Origin: SSF14 sp037045585
GTDB lineage: Bacteria > Actinomycetota > Acidimicrobiia > Acidimicrobiales > Microtrichaceae
Direction of reading: 5' to 3'
Length of the DNA: 64,000 bases
NCBI GenBank assembly: GCA_037045585.1
Contig: JBAOIR010000036.1
Coordinates: 190,735-254,734, forward strand
The stretch's first letter is position 1; each line of letters starts with the position of its first letter. Under the pieces are notes generated by a model that was not told the DNA's origin, made no database searches, and saw only the letters and a list, made by a program, of their open reading frames with translations. The translations under genes were made by a program, and so were the position numbers. Positions 47,801-59,733 of this stretch are shown here, piece by piece.

Positions 47801-48814
47801 TTGCCCGGGCGGCTGTTGCTGTAGGTCTGGCAGGTGCTGCTGGTCTGGCACGAAACCTGGTGCCAGTTGTAGATGTAGTTCACGGCGCCGCGCCCGCTGT
47901 TGGCCGCCCGCACCAGCACGGTCGTGTTGGCGCTGGCCGGCAGGTTGGGGTCGGTTAATGATCATTGGCGTTGTAGCCGAAATCGTAGCGGCTCAGCACC
48001 GTCGTCCCGTCTTTGCCCCTCTGCACAATCCCGGTCAGCAGCAGCCGCTGCTGGTTGGCGGTGTAGTTGAGTCGCGTCGTCTGCTCCAGGTCGTAGGTGC
48101 GCAGCGTCTGCCAGCCAACGCCGTTTGCGTAGGCCTGCACCGTCACCCGCGTCAGCCGGTTGGCGACGCCATAGAGCGGCTGCAGACAGTCGGTGGCGCT
48201 GGTCCCCTTGATCTGCGTGTCGCTGCGCGTGGCGTAGGTGAAACCCAGCCGCAGCGTGTAATTGCGGTTGTCGGCGGGATCGACCTGCGCCAGGTTGCCA
48301 TTCCAGAGAATCTCGCTCACGTCGATGCTGCGCGTGTACCAGTTGCGCGCCGCGGTTCGTGCGCCAGCTTTCGCCCACACAGGGGTTGCTGCTCTCGATG
48401 TTTTGCTCGCCCGTGTAATGGTAGACGATGCTGTTGCCGTGCGGGTCGGTGACCTCCCGCAGATACCAGCGTTTGGCGAGGCGGATGTCCTGCTGCCCGC
48501 TCTCGCTCTTGGCGAGAAAGGTCATGGTCGCGCTGTTGCTGACGTAGTTGCCGGTGAAAGCAGTGGCGTCGCCAAAGTCGTAACGCAGGCCGTCGGGCGT
48601 GAAGACACTCCAGCCGTAGTAGTCCTCGGTGGGGTAGCCGGCTCCTGGCGCGAGAGGTTAGTCAGGATGCCGCCTTCACCGGCAGCCGGAATCCCCCCCC
48701 CGCTGCCAGCGCAGGCGCGGCGGGCGGCAGGATGAGGCTCAACAGCAGGACGCAGACCAGCAAACGGCGAGCAAAACGAGCGGCAACAACACCGGGGCGG
48801 CGCGCAGCGACCAT
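44807..48814 (-). CDS. RHS/YD-repeat protein (heavily frameshifted)
   Basis: About 1,330 residues. The N-terminal signal peptide is RLLVCVLLLSLILPP then APALA, from ATG 48,814. The N-terminal region has DYYGWSVFTPDGLRYDFGDA and VTDPHGNSIVYHYTGE. Many YD repeats follow on alternating frames (YDGLGRLQSQSV, YDALGRVTQTTAPNGEVTGYAY, YNRQGQLQSQTDACGNVTALRYDEQGRL), ending GYLYDETGQRIRKTN. More than ten frameshifts are needed. RHS proteins form secreted shells around a C-terminal toxin or adhesive tip. Here the frame ends in the hairpin at 44,760 with no recognisable tip domain, so the C-terminus is either lost or absent. Confidence 0.88.
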
Positions 48815-49036
48815 AAGGATGCTCTTTCTACTTAGCCTACCGGCGCAGGTGGATGGCACGAGGTCGGGGGCCGAGGGATTGGGAAGTTAAGAACAACCAT
48901 AGCACCGGCGGGGCGGCCTGTCAAGAAGTTTGTGAAAAATTAGGAAAGATTTGCTGAATGTAATCCAGGAAGTTGTCCTAGACCTACACAAACTGCCAAC
49001 TTAGCGTCAAACGCAAGCATCAGGCATAATGCCCTC

Positions 49037-51642
49037 ATGCACACACAACTGATTGCGCCGCTTGACGCGCCTGGCCTGCCGCTGCACCTGGCGGGCGGCA
49101 AGGGGGCGAATCTGAACGCCATGCTCTGCGCCGGGCTGCCGGTGCCGCCGGGCTTTGTCGTGCTGACGGCGGCCTACCAACAGTATGTGGCGGACAACGG
49201 CCTCGCCGGCATCATTGCCGAGCAGTGGGCGGCGTGCGATCCGGCGGCGCCCGGCGACGTTTGAGACGGCCAGCCAGACCTTCCGCGCCGCGTTCCTGGC
49301 CGGCGCGCTCAGTGACGAGATTGCCACTGCCATCACTGCGGCCTATGCGCAGCTTGGCGGGGACGCAGCGGTGGCGGTGCGCTCCTCCGCCACCGCCGAA
49401 GACCTGCCCGAAGCCAGCTTCGCCGGCCAGCAGGACACCTATCTCAACGTCGGCGGCGCCGACGCTGTGCTCGACGCGGTGAAGCGCTGTTGGGGCAGCC
49501 TGTGGACGGCGCGGGCGATGGCCTATCGCATGCGCCAGGGCATCGCGCCGGCGCAGGTGAGCCTGGCCGTCGTCGTGCAGGTGATGGCGCCGGCCACCGC
49601 CGCCGGCGTGCTGTTCACCGTCAACCCCGTCACCGGCGCAGCCGACGAGATGGTCATCAACGCCACCTGGGGGCTGGGCGAGGCGCTGGTCTCCGGCCAC
49701 GTCACCCCGGACAAGCTCGTGGTCGACAAGGCGACGGGGCGATCAAGCAGGTGACCCTGGGCGACAAGGCGGTGATGACGGCGGCGACGGCGGAAGGACT
49801 GCCGAAATGCCGGTGGCCCCCGAATTGCAGGCAAGCAGGCGGTGGACGCCAGAGCAGGTGGCCGAACTGGTGACGCTGGGGCGCACGCTGGAGGCACTCT
49901 TCGGCGCGCCGCAGGATGTGGAGTGGGCGATGGCGGCCGGCGAGGTCGTGCTGCTGCAATCGCGCCCGGTGACAACAGTCGCTGCACCTGCCGAGGCCCG
50001 CCCGGCAGACGACGCCTGGCCCGACCACTCGCCGGCTCGACCTGCCGCCGCAGCCCTTCGACTTGTGGACGCAGCACGACCTGGGCGAGCGCTGGCCCGA
50101 CCCGGTGACGCCGTTCACCTGGTCGACTGGCGAGCCGATGATGCAGCAGAACATGAACGAGACGATGATCGCGGCTCAAGGCGCCCTACGCCGGCAAAAT
50201 CCGCTGGGCCAGGCGCGCCTTTGGGCACGTCTATCTCAACGAGGGCGCGCTGCTCCACGCCTACACCGACGGCCTGGGCATGCCGATGCGGATGTCCAGC
50301 CTGACGGGCATCATCCCTGCGCACGCCCGGCCGACAACCGCTGGCAGTGGGCAAAGTGCTGCGCCACCTGCCCTTGTACTGGCGAAGTGGCGACCAGTGG
50401 GAGCGCAACGTCAACGCTTCGAGGCCGATTTCCCCAGATCGACCGCTGGGTAGATGACTTTATGGCACGCGACCTGCGGCAGCGCCGCCGACGCCGAGCT
50501 GCTGGCCGAGGCGCAGGAGGTCTGGCTGGCGCAGGCCATGCACTACATCGCGCTATCACAGCAACGCCACCTCGCTCTCGATGACGGCGCTGACGCAGAT
50601 GGAGGAATTCTCGCCCGTTGGATGGGCGACCGCAGCTGGCGCACAAGCTGGCGGGCGGGCTGTCCGGCGTCATCGCCGCCGAGATCGTGCCGGCGCTGTG
50701 GCAGATGGCGCAGACGCTGCGACCAGGTTGGGGCTGGCCGCCATCGTGCTGGAGCAGCCGCCCGCGGCCGCCCTGGCGACACTGCGCGCAACGCCCGCCG
50801 CGGCGCCGTTCCTGGCGCAGCTCGCCGTCTTCTTGCACCGCCACGGCCATCGCTGCATGGTCGAGGCCGAATGGCTGCACCCGCGCTGGGTGGAGGCCCC
50901 GCACCAGGTGATCGAGTCGCTGGCGGGCTACCTGCGCGCCGGCAGCGGCTGCGATGCCGTCAGCGCCGCCATCGTCCAGGCCGAGGAGGAACGGCTGGCG
51001 GCGACGGCGGCCGTCGAAGAACGGTTGAACCCCTGGCAGCGCCGCTACTTCCATTGGCCGCTGGGCCGGCTGCAGCGTTTCTGCCGGCGCGCGACAACGG
51101 CCAGCACTTCCTCGTCAAGCTGATGCTGCCGATGCGCCACCTCTACGCCACGCTGGGCCGAGCGTTGGGCCGAGCGGCTGGCTGGCCGCAGCCCGACGAC
51201 TTCTTCTTCCTGGTGGCAGAGGAATTGAAGCAGTGGTGTTGAGTCGGCGATCCGCAGGCGGCCGGGCTGGAACTGGCGCCTGTGGCGGACGCACGGCGCA
51301 GCGCCTACCGCTACTGGTTCACCCAGCCGATGCCGGATGTGCTCGACGCCCAGGGCCAGCCGGTGACCTTTGCGGCGGCCAGCGAGCAGAGTGACGAAGC
51401 GGCCGTGCTGGTGGGGATGGCCGCCAGCCGCGGCCAGGTGACCGGCGTGGCACGCGTGGTGATGTCGCCGCAGGAGGCGGCCGCCACTCCAGCCCGGCGA
51501 AATCCTCGTCACACGCGCCACCGACCCGGCTGGACGCCGGTCTTCTCGGTGATCGGCGGCGCCGTGCTGGAGATCGGCGGCGCGCTCTCGCACGGCGCCA
51601 TCGTCGCCCGCGAATATGGGCTGCCGGCAGTGGTCAACCCGC
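49037..51642 (+). CDS. PEP-utilising enzyme, rifampin-phosphotransferase-like, 3' truncated
   Basis: The ATP-grasp domain is N-terminal (LAGGKGANLNAML, VRSSATAEDLPEASFAGQ, LFTVNPVTG, ATWGLGEALVSG, VVLLQSRPVT). A long middle domain follows (LWTQHDLGERWPDPVTPFTW). The phospho-His swivel domain comes last (GGALSHGAIVAREYG). That order is that of rifampin phosphotransferase (Rph), not PpsA, whose His domain is central and is followed by a TIM barrel. More than ten frameshifts. The last 30-40 residues are lost at the junction near 51,643. The substrate is not known. Confidence 0.82.
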
Positions 51643-52504
51643 CGCCGTCGCCACCATTACGCTCAAGTTGGGCGCCTGGTGGCTGACCGGCTCCGTGGGG
51701 TTGCTGTCCGACGCGCTGGAATCGTTTGTCAACCTGGCCGCCGCGTTGATGGCGCTCTGGATGGTGATCATCGCCGAGCGCCCGCCGGATGAAGACCACG
51801 CCTTCGGCCATGCCAAGGCCGAATACTTTTCCAGCGCCGTGGAAGGCGCGCTGATCCTCGTGGCCGCCATCAGCATCGGCTGGTCGGCCATTAACCGCCT
51901 GCTCCAGCCGCAGCCGCTGGAAAATGTCGGCATCGGCCTGCTGATCTCGCTGGTGGCCTCCGCCATCAACTTTGGCGTGGCGCAGGTGCTGCTGCGCGCC
52001 GCCCGCCGCCATCATTCCATCCTGCTGGAGGCCGACGCCAAACATTTGATGACCGATGTGTGGACATCGCTGGGCGTGTTGGCGGGGATCGGGCTGGTCA
52101 TGCTGACCGGCTGGCTGCCGCTGGATTCGCTGGTGGCGCTGGCGGTGGCGGCCAATATCGTCTGGTCGGGCGTCCACCTGGTGAGCCGGTCAGCGCTGGG
52201 GCTGCTTGACACGGCGATCCCCGCTGAGGATCGCGACAAGGTTACGCGCGTGCTGGACAGTTACCGGCAGCAAGGGGTGGACTTCCACTCGATGCGCACA
52301 CGGCAGGCCGGGCCGCGGCGCTTTATCTCAATGCATGTGCTCGTGCCGGGAGAGTGGAGCGTGCAGCGCGGCCATGATGTGCTGGAGCATGTCGAACGCG
52401 ACGTGCGCAGTTGTTTTGATTCGCCCACGACCGTATTTACTCACCTGGAGCCGCTCGAAGACCCGGTTTCAATGCAGGACATTGGCATCGACCGCAGCGA
52501 ATAA
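51643..52504 (+). CDS. cation diffusion facilitator transporter, 5' truncated
   Basis: It enters inside membrane helix 1 (ATITLKLGAWWLTGSVGLLSDALES) and runs intact to the stop. It has DEDHAFGHAKAEYF and the metal-site motif HLMTD in helix 5, then a cytoplasmic domain (RFISMHVLVPGEWSVQ). CDF proteins exchange Zn2+, Fe2+ or similar metals for protons. Only the first 20 or so residues are missing, replaced by the PEP-enzyme gene at the junction. Confidence 0.9.
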
Positions 52505-52545
52505 TGTTTGCCATTCGCTGAATGCAATTCCGCGCCCCGCCCAAT

Positions 52546-52574
52546 TTGCGCCGCCGCGGCAACTCGGCTACACT
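52546..52574 (+). promoter_or_regulatory. promoter of MFS exporter gene
   Basis: TTGCGC (52,546-52,551), a 17-base spacer and TACACT (52,569-52,574). It lies directly upstream of a palindromic operator that would cover the transcription start. Confidence 0.55.
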
Positions 52575-52576
52575 CT

Positions 52577-52598
52577 ACTTACCGACCGGTCAGTAAGT
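52577..52598. promoter_or_regulatory. TetR-type operator upstream of MFS exporter
   Basis: A 22-base near-perfect palindrome, ACTTAC-CG-ACCGGT-CA-GTAAGT, with a single mismatched pair. The ACCGACCGGTxxGT core is characteristic of TetR-family operators. It overlaps the predicted transcription start and lies 27 bases before the GTG. The TetR gene at 54,678 is the likely binder. Confidence 0.75.
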
Positions 52599-52624
52599 AA
52601 GCGGCAAACCAGGGAGCAGATGCT

Positions 52625-54037
52625 GTGTCACGCAATCGAATTTTAGCAGTCCTTTTTTTTGGCGTGTTGATGGCCGCACTGGATATTGCCATCCTCGGCC
52701 CGGCCCTACCCACCATCCAGCAGGCGTTTGGCGTCGGCGAACGCGACATCGCCTGGGTCTTTAGCATTTATGTGCTGATGAACCTGGTCAGCACGCCCTT
52801 GATGGCAAAACTTTCGGATCGCTATGGCCGGCGCACAGTCTACATTGCCGACGTGGCGCTCTTTGGCCTCGGCTCCGCCATCGTGATGCTGTCGCCCTCA
52901 TTTGCAATCCTGCTGCTGGGCCGTGCCATCCAGGGTCTGGGGGCCGGCGGCATCTTCCCGGTTGCCTCGGCGGTAATCGGCGACACCTTTCCCCCGGAAA
53001 AGCGCGGCAGTGCGCTGGGTATGATCGGGGCCGTGTTTGGCCTGGCGTTTATCGTCGGGCCGATTGTCGGCGGCCTGCTGCTGCTGTTAAGCTGGCACTG
53101 GATTTTTGCCATCAACCTGCCAATTGCGCTGGTGTTGGGTCTGCTGGCGTGGCGCACGCTGCCCGCGACTCGCCCGGCGGCGAGCCAGGCGTTCGACTGG
53201 CTGGGCATGACCTTGTTGGCCGTGCTGCTGGCGGCGCTGGCCTATGGCCTCAACCAGATCGACACCCAGAACTTTGCCGCCAGCCTGCTGTCGCTGCAAG
53301 TGTGGCCGTTCCTGCTGGCCGCCGTGGTGCTGGCCCCGGTTTTCTGGCTGGTCGAGCAGCGCGCCGCCGACCCCATCGTGCGGCCCGATCTGCTCGCCCC
53401 GCGCCAGATGAAGCTGGCGAGCGCGCTCTCGTTTGGGGCCGGCCTGGGCGAAGTCAGCGTGCTGTTTATGCCGGCGCTGGCCGTAGCCGCCTTTGCCGTT
53501 ACCTCTTCGGCGGCCAGCTTTATGTTAATGCCGTTGGTGATCGCCCTGTTTATCGGCTCGCCCCTGGCCGGGCGGCTGCTCGACCGGCTCGGCTCGCGCA
53601 CGGTAATCATCGGCGGCGCGGCCCTGCTGGCGCTGGGCACCAGCAGCATGGGATTGTGGGGTGCTTCACAAATCGGGTATTATGGCGGCAGCATCTTGGT
53701 TGGCTTTGGGCTGGCCGCCCTTCTGGGCGCGCCCATTCGCTACATCATGCTCAACGAGGCAGCGGCCAAAGACCGGGCGGCGGCGCAGAGTGTGGCAACC
53801 GTGTTTACCAGTGTCGGCCAGTTGGTTGGCGCAGCGGCGGTCGGCGCGATTGCGGACAGCATCGGCGGCGCCGCCGGCTACAGCGCCGCTTTTCTGGCCA
53901 TCGGCAGCATTGGTTTCGTCTTGACGGCGCTGGCCTTTGCGCTGAAGAACCGGGTGCAGGAGCAGGCAACCGTAGCCGCCAACCTGCCGCCTGCCAGGCC
54001 GGAAACGGCGGCAGTTTCCACGGGCGCGCAGCATTGA
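52625..54037 (+). CDS. MFS multidrug exporter (DHA2/EmrB-like)
   Basis: The intact 470-residue integral membrane protein has motif A LSDRYGRR between helices 2 and 3, LGRAIQGLGAGG, and antiporter motif C in GLAFIVGPIVGG. It has 12-14 hydrophobic segments. GTG start with AGGGAG upstream. It is preceded by a promoter and TetR operator, so expression is probably induced when the repressor binds a drug. Confidence 0.92.
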   Translation: MSRNRILAVLFFGVLMAALDIAILGPALPTIQQAFGVGERDIAWVFSIYVLMNLVSTPLMAKLSDRYGRRTVYIADVALFGLGSAIVMLSPSFAILLLGRAIQGLGAGGIFPVASAVIGDTFPPEKRGSALGMIGAVFGLAFIVGPIVGGLLLLLSWHWIFAINLPIALVLGLLAWRTLPATRPAASQAFDWLGMTLLAVLLAALAYGLNQIDTQNFAASLLSLQVWPFLLAAVVLAPVFWLVEQRAADPIVRPDLLAPRQMKLASALSFGAGLGEVSVLFMPALAVAAFAVTSSAASFMLMPLVIALFIGSPLAGRLLDRLGSRTVIIGGAALLALGTSSMGLWGASQIGYYGGSILVGFGLAALLGAPIRYIMLNEAAAKDRAAAQSVATVFTSVGQLVGAAAVGAIADSIGGAAGYSAAFLAIGSIGFVLTALAFALKNRVQEQATVAANLPPARPETAAVSTGAQH

Positions 54038-54124
54038 GTCGTTATTTTCCTGGATTATTCGCCAGGCATCACTCATCCATGTGACCATAGATCTATCAAT
54101 CAGGATCAAACTAGGAGAGATCGC

Positions 54125-54598
54125 ATGTACCTGTTCACCTTGACCGCGCACAATTTCATGCGCTGGATCATCGTTCTGCTGGCCGTCTATGCGCTGGTGC
54201 GCATCTTTATGGGCGTCTTCGGCAAGCGCGAATTCACCGAAACCGACCGCAAGGCGCTTTCGTTCTATGCCATCGGCATGGACATCCAACTTTTGTTGGG
54301 GTTGCTGCTCTACTTCTTCCTCAGCCCCATCACGACGGCTGCGTTTGGCAATTTCGGCGCGGCAATGGGCAACAGCGCCGTTCGCTTCTTCGCCGTCGAG
54401 CATATTCTGCTGATGGTGGTGGCCGTCGTCCTGGCGCATCTGGCAGGCGTCATGGTAAAACGCGCCACGACATCCGCCGCCAAGTTCAACCGCGCCGCCA
54501 TCTGGCTGACGCTCTCGGTGCTGGCTGTGCTGGCCGGCATTCCCTGGACGCAGGCCCCCTTGTTCCGGCTGGGCGCAGTGCTGCAGTATTTCGTCTAG
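54125..54598 (+). CDS. cytochrome-b-like four-helix membrane protein
   Basis: The 157-residue intact protein starts MYLFTLTAHNFMRW after AGGAGAG. It has four hydrophobic segments with His residues at membrane faces (TAHNF, AVEHILLM, LAHLAG). It resembles short proteins often annotated cytochrome b in Bacteroidetes and Chloroflexi. Whether it binds haem is not established. It lies 87 bases after the MFS gene and is followed by a strong terminator. Confidence 0.6.
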   Translation: MYLFTLTAHNFMRWIIVLLAVYALVRIFMGVFGKREFTETDRKALSFYAIGMDIQLLLGLLLYFFLSPITTAAFGNFGAAMGNSAVRFFAVEHILLMVVAVVLAHLAGVMVKRATTSAAKFNRAAIWLTLSVLAVLAGIPWTQAPLFRLGAVLQYFV

Positions 54599-54612
54599 AG
54601 GCCGCCAACCTG

Positions 54613-54652
54613 CGGAGCGCAGACCAACTACGAGCAGTGGGTCTGCGCTCCG
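54613..54652 (+). terminator. 13-bp perfect hairpin
   Basis: CGGAGCGCAGACC (54,613-54,625) pairs perfectly with GGTCTGCGCTCCG (54,640-54,652), with a 14-base loop, 14 bases after the stop of the membrane protein gene and just before the TetR gene. There is only a weak TT after the stem. Confidence 0.6.
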
Positions 54653-54677
54653 TTCAGTTGTGGGCCGAGGAAAGCTT

Positions 54678-55270
54678 ATGAGCGAAACGGAAGGCAGCCG
54701 CGCTGCCATTTTGGAGGCCGCCAAGCACCTCTTTATGCAGGACGGCTTTCGCGGCATTTCCATGCGCCAGATTGCGGAAGCGGTAGGCGTGACCAAAGCC
54801 GCCCTGTATTATCATTTTCACGACAAAGAAGAACTGTTTGTCGCCATTGTCGAGCAGTATCTGCTGGCAATGTCCGCCTTAATCGACGAGGTAGCCGCAA
54901 CGGACGAAAGCGCACGCGCCCAGATCAGCGAATTGGTGCGCCGCATCCTTGCCCAGCCGGCGGAACAACGGTCGATCATTCGCCTTGCCAGCCAGGAGTT
55001 GGGCAACATCAGCCCGCCCAACCGCGCCCGTTTTCTGGCCTTGTATCACGACCGGTTTGTCGAACGCATCACCGCCCTTCTGGAACGGGGTATGGTGGCC
55101 GGCGAGCTGCGTCCAATTGACCCCAGCTTTGCCACCTGGGCGCTGCTGGGCATGATGTACCCCTATCTGCACCCCACGCCGCCGACGCAGTTGCCGCTGG
55201 ATGATGCCCGGATCGAGCAACTGCTGCAAATCTTCTTTGACGGCCTTACCCCCCCGCGCCCTGGTCAGTT
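54678..55270 (+). CDS. TetR/AcrR-family regulator
   Basis: ATG 54,678 follows GAGGAAA. The HTH domain covers residues 8-55 (LFMQDGFRGISMRQIAEAVG, TKAALYYHFHDKEEL). The C-domain ends near IEQLLQIFFDGL. The expected stop is missing: the frame continues in phase into the CBS gene, probably because a base is lost in the C run near 55,250. In the alternative frame a stop falls at TAA 55,286. It probably represses the MFS gene through the operator at 52,577. Confidence 0.88.
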
Positions 55271-55286
55271 GACCAGTTGTGCAACT
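55261..55286. repeat. two overlapping palindromes
   Basis: CTGGTCA-GT-TGACCAG (55,261-55,276) and AGTTG-TG-CAACT (55,275-55,286) overlap by two bases between the TetR and CBS genes. The first shares GGTCAGT with the MFS operator, so it may be a second TetR site or a terminator. Confidence 0.45.
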
Positions 55287-55440
55287 AAACACTTGTCCAA
55301 GTTGATTCTCCCCACGTGCATGAAGCACAGGCGAGAAAACTGTTCTATAGTGGGTATGTCCTGGATCGGACACACCGACTGTCTTTCCGCGTCTATCACG
55401 CGAGCGGTTTTTCGCTGTGTATTCAAGGAGGAATGCACTA

Positions 55441-56088
55441 TGCTGGTAAAGAATCGCATGACCACACCGGCCCTGACTATTACGCCGGAAGCAAGTTTCC
55501 AAGATGCGCTCAAGATGATGCGTGACCACAAGTTCCGCCGCATCCCCGTTGTGGATCACGACGGGAAGCTGATCGGGATTGTGTCCGAACGTGATCTGCT
55601 GCACGCTTCCCCTTCGCCGGCAACGTCGCTGAGCGTGTGGGAGGTGAATTATCTCCTGTGGAAGCTAAAAGTGGCGGACATCATGACCCACCACGTGATC
55701 ACGATTTCGCAGGATGCGCCGATTGAGGATGCCGCCAACCTGATGGTGACGCGCAAGATCGGCGGGCTGCCGGTGGTGAACAACGCCAACCAGGTGGTCG
55801 GCGTGATCACGGAGACGGACATCTTCAAGGCCTTCGCCGAGTTGATGGGCAGCGGCGAAGCGGGGTCTGCGGCTGACGCTCAAGGTGCCCAGCGGCAGCG
55901 GCACGCTGGCGCGGCTGTCGCAGGCCATCTATGAAGCGGGTGGGTTGATCGTCAGCGTCGGCTCCTTGGACAGGGAGAGCGACGGCGAGCGTGAGTTGAT
56001 TGTAAAGGTGCGCGGCGTCGGTAAGGAACAAATTGTTAAAGTCCTGGAAGCATTGGGCGACCATGTGATCGACGCCCGCGAGGTTTAG
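55441..56088 (+). CDS. CBS-pair and ACT-domain protein
   Basis: ATG 55,441 with an excellent AAGGAGG 8 bases upstream shows an independent start, despite the in-phase TetR frame. Two CBS domains (VKNRMTTPALTITPEASFQDA, IPVVDHDGKLIGIVSERDLL and VADIMTHHVITISQDAP, LPVVNNANQVVGVITETDIF, each quoted in part) precede, after a frameshift near 55,862, an ACT-like domain (GTLARLSQAIYEAGGLIVS). CBS-ACT proteins of the AcuB type sense adenosine nucleotides and small ligands. It is 38 bases upstream of PFOR and probably co-transcribed with it. Confidence 0.88.
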
Positions 56089-56126
56089 AAAGTTATTGGC
56101 ACTTTTATTGTTAGAAGGAGACTATT

Positions 56127-58685
<2,559 letters not shown>

Positions 58686-58689
58686 CACT

Positions 58690-59593
58690 GTGCGAGCCGC
58701 TGGCCGATCGTCTCGGTGTGTCCCCGCAGGATTTCCGCCTGGCGTTTGCGGCATTGCGCCTCGAGCCAGGCGTTGAAGTCATCCCAGCAGGCGAAGCGCG
58801 GCAGCGGAACCATGAAAGTGCGCCGCGCCCATCCGACCAGCCCCTCGACGGCGCCCTTGTCGTTACCCTTGCCGGGCCGGCCGTAGCGGTCGCGGATCAG
58901 GTAGTGCGACAGGAACCCGCTGAAGAGCGTCGCCCGCTTGCGGGTTCCGTCTGGCAGGATGCGCGCCACGAGGCACCGATCATTGTCGTAGAGCACCGAC
59001 TGCGGCACGCGCCCGAAAAACGCGAAGGCGTGGACGTGGCCGTCCACCCAGGCCTCGGCGGTCGCCGCCGGATAGGCGCGGACGAAGCTAGCGTCGCTGT
59101 GCGGCAGGTCGAAGGCGAAGAAATGCGCCGTCTGCTCGACGCCGCCGATCACAACCGCCGCCTCGCCGAAGTCGGCCTGGGCGTGGCCCGGCGGGTGATG
59201 CAGCGGCACGAACATCTCCCGCCCGCGCCGCCGATGCTCCCGGATGTAGTCTTTCACGATGGTGTAGCCGCCGGTGAACGCATGCTCGTCGCGCAGCCGC
59301 TCGAAGACACGCTTGGCCGTGTGGCGCTGCTTGGCGCGCTGGAGAAGGTCCTCCCTCAGCCACTGGTCGATGATTTCGGTGAACCCGTCCAGCTTCGGCC
59401 GCTTGATCTCGGCCCGTCGCCGGTATCCCGGCGGCACCGAGAAACTTAGCATCTTTTTCACGCTCTCGCGCGAGATCCCGAAATGACGCGCCGCCGCGCG
59501 CTCGCTCATGCCATCCCGACAGGCGAGACGAACCTTCCGATAAAGCTCCACGGTGAAAATACCCCCGCCCTCCCTGTCGCCAGAAAGGGCCAA
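58690..59593 (-). CDS. istA: IS21-family transposase IstA, C-terminally truncated
   Basis: The N-terminal HTH (RKVRLACRDGMSERAAARHF, SRESVKKML) is followed by the DDE integrase core, with HHPPGHAQADFGEA (first Asp), SVLYDNDR (second Asp) and GNDKGAVEGLVGW (Glu). It ends around RGHTETIGQRL, where about 80 residues more would be expected, and istB is absent. The 3' cut coincides with the end of the PFOR sequence. Confidence 0.9.
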
Positions 59594-59669
59594 AGTGGCC
59601 GAGTTTTACTCCGCCCGCAGCGCGACCATCACGCCGCTACCGTGGTCGACTTTTGCACCGCCGTTCTCA
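58690..59669 (-). mobile_element. partial IS21-family insertion sequence
   Basis: Left-end segment of an IS21 element carrying istA. Upstream of istA two related sites, AGTGGCCGAGTTTTACT (59,594-59,610) and CGTGGTCGACTTTTGCA (59,641-59,657), match at 12 of 17 bases, like the repeated transposase sites of IS21 ends. On the minus strand the element would begin TGAGAACGG at 59,669. The right end and istB are missing. Confidence 0.65.
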
Positions 59670-59733
59670 TGCCATTTGTCCATGCGACATCACTGCGATA
59701 CAGCTCGGGCTGGTCCGCCGGAAGGATAGAAAA

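Noticed and set aside
54660..55934. TetR-CBS fusion protein
   Set aside because: The CBS gene has its own strong AAGGAGG and ATG at 55,441, and the linker (about 60 residues) has no domain character; the missing TetR stop is best explained by one lost base.
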